DNA of 11,401 bases from contig JAJNBO010000122.1 of NCBI GenBank assembly GCA_021156245.1, positions 1-11,401 of the forward strand, written 5' to 3'. The notes beneath the pieces are model-generated. The model worked only from the letters and a program-made list of their open reading frames with translations, did not search any database and was not told the origin of the DNA. The translations under genes and the position numbers were made by a program. Of this stretch, positions 4,177 to 11,401 are shown one piece after another. The stretch's first letter is position 1, and each line of letters begins with the position of its first letter. Source of the stretch: Ramlibacter sp. (GTDB lineage: Bacteria > Pseudomonadota > Gammaproteobacteria > Burkholderiales > Burkholderiaceae_C).

Positions 4177-7100
4177 GTGCGTCTCACATCGATCAAGCTT
4201 TCCGGGTTCAAGTCCTTTGCCGAACCCACCAACTTCCTGCTGCCCGGCCAGCTGGTCGGGGTGGTGGGGCCCAACGGCTGCGGCAAGTCGAACATCATGG
4301 ACGCCGTGCGCTGGGTGCTGGGCGAGTCCAAGGCCAGCGAGCTGCGCGGCGAGTCGATGCAGGACGTGATCTTCAACGGGACGACCACCCGCAAGCCGGC
4401 GTCGCGCTCCTCGGTCGAACTGATCTTCGACAACGCCGACCACCGCGCGGGCGGCCAGTGGGCGCAGTTTGCCGAGATCGCCGTCAAGCGCGTGCTCACG
4501 CGCGACGGCACCTCCAGCTACTACATCAACAACCAGCCGGTGCGCCGCCGCGACGTGCAGGACGTGTTCCTGGGCACCGGCCTCGGCCCGCGCGCCTACG
4601 CCATCATCGGCCAGGGCACGATCAGCCGGATCATCGAATCCAAGCCCGAGGAACTGCGCCTGTTCCTCGAGGAGGCCGCGGGTGTCTCCAAGTACAAGGA
4701 GCGCCGGCGCGAGACCGAGAACCGCCTGCACGACACGCGCGAGAACCTCACGCGGGTGGAAGACATCCTGCGGGAGCTGAACTCCAACCTGGAGAAGCTG
4801 GAAAAGCAGGCCGAAGTCGCCGCGCGCTACAACGCGCTGCAGGCCGACGTGACGCTCAAGCAGCAGCAGCTCTGGTACCTGAAGCGCAGCGAGAGCGAAA
4901 CCGACCAGTCCCGCATCAAGGCCGATGCCGACAAGGCGGTGAACGACCTGGAAGCCCGCGTCGCCGACCTGCGCCGCATCGAAAGCGAACTGGAAACGAT
5001 CCGGCAGGCGCACTACGCCGCGGGCGACCAGGTGAACCAGGCGCAGGGCCAGTTGTACGAGGCAAGCGCAGAGGTCGGCCGGCTGGAAGCCGAGATCCGT
5101 TTCGTGGTCGAAGGCCGGCAGCGCGTCGAACAGCGGCTGGTGCAGTTGAAGGAACAGACGGCGCAGTGGGCCACGCGCAAGGAAGAAGCCGAGATCGAGA
5201 CCGAGAACCTGGCCGCGCAGACGCTCGAGGCCGAGGAGCGCGCCGTCACGCTCGCCGCGCAGGTCGAAGACCAGGGCATGCAGATGCCGGACCTGGAGGA
5301 GACGCTGCGCCAGGCGCAGTCGCGCTCGTCGGAGCAACGCGGCGCCGTCGCCCAGGTGCAGCAGCAAATCCAGGTGCTGGCCGCGGACCAGCGCAACATC
5401 GAGGAGCAATCCCGCCAGCTCAACCAGCGGCGCGAACGGCTGCTGGCCGACCGCAACGCACTGGCCGCGCCGGACGAAGTGCGGCTGACCAACCTGCAAT
5501 CGCAACTGGCGGCCGCGCAGGAAGCCGCGGAAACCGCGGACGCACGGCTGCACGAGCTGCAGGAGCAGGTGCCCCAGCTCGACGACGACCGCCGCGCGAA
5601 GCAGCAGGACGTCAATGCGCAGAGCGCGAAGCAGGCGGACCTTTCGGCGCGCATGGAAGCCCTGAAGGCGCTGCAGGACAAGGTGCGCACCGACGGCAAG
5701 CTGCAGCCCTGGCTGGCGAAGCACGGCCTGGGCGGGTTGCAAGGCCTGTGGAGCCGCATCCACGTGGAGCAGGGCTGGGAGAGCGCGCTGGAGGCGGCGC
5801 TGCGCGAGCGCCTCAACTCGCTGGAAGTCTCGCGCCTGGACATGGTGCGGGCCTTCGGCAACGACGCCCCGCCTGCCAAGCTGGCGTTCTACAGTCCCCC
5901 CGCCGCCGCCGCGCCGGAAGCGGCCGGCGCGCTGCCGCGCCTGGCCGACCTGCTGCGCCTGAACGATGCGGGCCAGAAGGCGCTGCTCGGCGACTGGCTG
6001 CACGGCTCCTACACCGCGCCCACGCTGGAAGAAGCGCTGGCCGCGCGCGACAAGCTGAAGCCGGGCGAAGCGATCTACGTGAAGTCGGGCCATGCGGTCA
6101 CGGCGCACAGCGTCAGCTTCTATGCGCAGGACTCCGAGCAGGCCGGCCTGCTGGCGCGCCAGCAGGAGATCGAGAACCTCGAGAAGCAACTGCGCGCGCA
6201 AGGCTTCATCGCGGAGGAAGCGCGCGGGGCCCTGGTGCGCGCGGAAGCGGCATACACGGACGCGTCGCAGCGCCTGACGACGGCACGCCGCGAGGCGGCC
6301 GAAACGCAAAGCCGCGCGCACGAACTGCAGGTCGAGACGCTGCGCCTCACGCAGCTTGCCGAGCAGACGCGCGCGCGCAGCGAGCAGATCGCCGGCGACC
6401 TGGCCGAAGTCGATGCGCTGCTGGAGGAACTGCAGGAGCGCCGCGTCTCCGCCGAAGCGCGCTTCGAGGAGCTGGACATGCAGCTGGCCGACAGCCAGGA
6501 GCGGCATGCGCAGCTGGACGAGCGCGTCATCGAAACGGAGCGCAAGCTGGCCGAGGCGCGTGAACAGCACCGCAGCCTGGAGCGGCAGGCGCAGGAAGCG
6601 CAATTCGCCCAGCGCGCGCTGCAGGCGCGACGCGGCGAGCTGCAGCGGGCCATCGAGACGGCGACGCAGCAGGCGACCTCGCTCGTCGACGAGGACGAGC
6701 GCGCCCGCGCGGAGCTCGCGCGCCTCACGGACGCGGCGGCCCAGGCCGGCCTGCAGTCCGCCCTGCAGCTCAAGTCGGAGCGCGAACAGGCGCTGGGCGC
6801 CAAGCGCAGCGAGTACGACGACCTGACCGCGAAATTGCGCGCCAGCGACGAGCGCCGCCTGCAGCTGGAGCGCGAGCTCGACCCGCTGCGCCAGCGCATC
6901 ACCGAGCTGCAGTTGAAGGAGCAGGCGGCGCGGCTGGGCCTGGAGCAGTACACGCAACTCCTCACGGAAGCGCAGGCGGACCTGGAAGCGGTCGCGAAAT
7001 CGATCGAGGCCGGCAACGTCCGCCTCGCCGGACTGTCCGGCGAGATCGACCGGCTCCATCGCGAGGTGGCCGCGCTCGGCGCGGTCAACCTGGCGGCTCT

Positions 7101-7586
7101 GGAAGAACTGAGCACCGCGCGCGAGCGCAAGCAGTTCCTGGACGCGCAGACCAAGGACCTGACGGAGGCGATGACCACGCTGGAGGATGCGATCAAGCTG
7201 GTCATGACGGGCGAGGAGATCCTCGACTCCGGCGTGCAGGTGATGGCGCAGCCGCCCGGCAAGAAGAACCAGACCATCCACCTGCTGTCCGGGGGCGAGA
7301 AGGCGCTGACCGCCATCGCCCTGGTGTTCGCGATCTTCCAGCTGAACCCCGCGCCTTTCTGCTTGCTGGACGAAGTGGACGCGCCCCTGGACGACGCCAA
7401 CACCGAGCGTTACGCCAAGCTGGTGAGCAGCATGAGCAAGGAAACGCAGTTCCTGTTCATCAGCCACAACAAGATCGCCATGGAGATGGCCGAGCAGCTG
7501 ATCGGCGTGACCATGCAGGAGCAGGGCGTCTCGCGGATCGTGGCGGTGGACATGGAGTCCGCCGTGTCGATGGCAGAGGCAATCTG

Positions 7587-7587
<1 letters not shown>
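4177..7587 (+). CDS. smc: Chromosome segregation protein SMC
   Basis: ATPase core of the bacterial condensin Smc-ScpAB, which organises and helps segregate the chromosome by DNA loop extrusion. The 1136-residue protein has the full SMC layout. The N-terminal head carries Walker A GPNGCGKS at 31-38. The first coiled coil spans roughly residues 170-505. The divergent hinge, about 509-650, includes GLGGLQGLWSRI. The return coiled coil runs from about 655 to 1000. The C-terminal head carries ABC signature LSGGEKAL at 1037-1044 and Walker B CLLDEVD at 1062-1068 with catalytic Glu1066, followed by the D-loop APLDD. The frame is open far upstream, but the conserved N-terminus RLTSIKLSGFKSFAEPTNF begins directly after the GTG at 4177, and no in-frame ATG lies between it and position 3955. 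AAGGGG nine bases upstream supports this start. The stop codon overlaps the zipA ATG by one base. Confidence 0.97.
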
Positions 7588-10666
<3,079 letters not shown>

Positions 10667-10699
10667 TCGCCGGGGTTCGGCTGCGCGCTCGCCGCCGGC

Positions 10700-11113
10700 C
10701 TACGAAGCGGTTGGTCGGTGTTCCGGGCGCCGCCACAGCCAGACCAGGATCAGCGCCATGCAGGCGATGATGGCCCACACCGCGGGCAGCCACCGACCGG
10801 GCGCCACGTACAGCATCATGCAGGTGCTGCCGGCCATCATCACGCTGGTGATCCACTTGGCCCGGCGCGGCACCAGGCCGGCCTCGTACCAGTCCCGCAG
10901 CAGGTGGCCGAATCGCGGATGGTTCAGCAGCCAGCGGTGCATGCGCGGCGAGCTGCGCGAGGCGCACCAGGCCGCCACGATGAGGAAGGGCACCGTCGGC
11001 ATGACGGGCAGGAACAGCCCGACGACGCCGAGCAGCACGAAGATGGCCGCGAGGGTCAGCAGGAACCAGCGGGCGGGCGCCGAAAGGGGACTGCCCAGAG
11101 CTTCAGATGGCAT
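10700..11113 (-). CDS. DUF454 (YbaN-like) inner-membrane protein
   Basis: A 137-residue membrane protein of the DUF454/YbaN family, function unknown. The family core is intact: [19 protein letters not shown] (32-50), [21 protein letters not shown] (about 52-72), and [15 protein letters not shown] (73-87). Membrane segments lie at about residues 16-50 (probably two passes or a hairpin), 88-104 and 109-126. The frame is open further upstream to 11353, but that extension is the antisense of the deformylase gene and lacks family sequence. The ATG at 11113-11111 gives the usual family length. The gene is convergent with ligA across 33 bp and divergent from the deformylase gene across 49 bp. No strong Shine-Dalgarno or promoter sequence was found. 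In E. coli ybaN lies near apt and priB/dnaX-region genes, which gives no functional lead here. Confidence 0.85.
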   Translation of the reverse strand: MPSEALGSPLSAPARWFLLTLAAIFVLLGVVGLFLPVMPTVPFLIVAAWCASRSSPRMHRWLLNHPRFGHLLRDWYEAGLVPRRAKWITSVMMAGSTCMMLYVAPGRWLPAVWAIIACMALILVWLWRRPEHRPTAS

Positions 11114-11162
11114 GCCGCCAAGATACCAGCTACTGCACGACGGTGGCGGTATGCTCGAGCCA

Positions 11163-11401
11163 ATGGCTGTACGACAAATTCTCAAAATGGGCGACGAGCG
11201 CCTCCTGCGCGTAGCCCAGCCGGTGCGCGAATTCGGCACGCCGGCGCTGCGCGCGTTGATCCGGGACATGGAAGACACGATGAAGGCCGCCAACGGCGCC
11301 GGCCTGGCGGCGCCGCAGATCGGCGTCGACCTGCAGCTCGTGATCTTCGGCACCGACCAGCCGAACCCGCGCTATCCCGATGCGCCGCCGGTGCCGCGCA
11401 C
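11163..11401 (+). CDS. def: Peptide deformylase, N-terminal part, cut by window edge
   Basis: Metal-dependent hydrolase that removes the formyl group from the N-terminal methionine of nascent proteins. Seventy-nine complete codons are visible; the full enzyme is usually about 170-180 residues. Motif 1, GAGLAAPQ at residues 45-52, is intact and lies where expected, with Gln52 forming part of the active site. Motif 2 (EGCLS) and motif 3 (HEXXH), which hold the metal ligands, lie beyond the window. The N-terminus [15 protein letters not shown] matches the Burkholderiales paralogue I recall as the deformylase that is not next to fmt, so this may be a second deformylase of the genome. An in-frame ATG at 11151 would add four residues (MLEP). 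Neither start has a strong Shine-Dalgarno sequence; I prefer 11163 because homologues as I remember them start there. Confidence 0.9.
   Translation, partial: MAVRQILKMGDERLLRVAQPVREFGTPALRALIRDMEDTMKAANGAGLAAPQIGVDLQLVIFGTDQPNPRYPDAPPVPR

Noticed and set aside
4071..6563. An 830-codon plus-strand open frame within smc in another frame
   Set aside because: The composition is Arg/Ala/Gly-rich with no recognisable domain. It is explained by the smc reading frame and GC content.
3127..7467. A 1446-codon open frame on the minus strand, antisense to smc and covering much of the DUF72 gene
   Set aside because: It is a shadow of strong GC bias at third codon positions. Its translation is a Leu/Arg/Ala/Gln-rich low-complexity string without domain motifs, while the overlapping smc frame has all SMC motifs.
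10667..10699. Terminator between ligA and the convergent DUF454 gene
   Set aside because: Only a short GCCG/CGGC pairing is visible, without a T-run on either strand, so I cannot support a terminator call.
11114..11353. N-terminal extension of the DUF454 protein to 217 residues
   Set aside because: The extension is antisense to the conserved deformylase coding sequence, and the family core and usual length begin at the ATG at 11113.

Overview
The window is very GC-rich, densely packed, and reads as ordinary chromosomal DNA of a betaproteobacterium, most likely order Burkholderiales (Comamonadaceae-like, for example Ramlibacter or Variovorax relatives). This placement is an inference from four things: the smc-zipA-ligA gene order, the LigA sequence (motif MLSIRTETD), the DapC N-terminus, and the strong GC bias at third codon positions. 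I see no tRNA or rRNA gene, insertion sequence, integrase, CRISPR array or phage gene, and no gene-free stretch above 300 bases.

Layout. (1) Positions 1-204, minus strand: the start of dapC (lysine/diaminopimelate synthesis), cut by the window edge. (2) Divergent from it at 262-1293: an AlkB-type integral-membrane non-haem di-iron alkane hydroxylase. (3) 1347-1727: a small VOC/glyoxalase-fold protein with its own plausible promoter and ribosome binding site. (4) 1863-2300: a small predicted lipoprotein of unknown function. (5) 3974-2325, minus strand: a two-gene unit of a DUF72 (YecE-like) protein followed by a YiiX-like lipoprotein of the permuted papain/NlpC-P60 superfamily. (6) A 202-bp divergent intergenic region (3975-4176) with a strong GC hairpin and an 11-bp palindrome. 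(7) 4177-10666: a tightly coupled smc-zipA-ligA operon for chromosome organisation, Z-ring anchoring and DNA nick sealing. (8) 11113-10700, minus strand: a DUF454 (YbaN-like) membrane protein convergent with ligA. (9) 11163 to the right edge: the N-terminal part of a peptide deformylase.

How the genes work together. The only strongly supported functional unit is smc-zipA-ligA: one-base stop/start overlap between smc and zipA, then a five-base gap to ligA. All three proteins act in the chromosome and division cycle. The DUF72/YiiX-like pair is probably co-transcribed, with no known shared role. The left part (dapC, alkB, VOC protein, lipoprotein) is a set of independent single genes separated by short spacers that may carry their own regulatory sites.

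I found no convincing undescribed multi-gene system. The parts most worth a second look are a three-copy GTAGCG arrangement before the small lipoprotein, the DUF72/YiiX-like pair, the smc leader hairpin, and the isolated AlkB homologue with no rubredoxin gene beside it.
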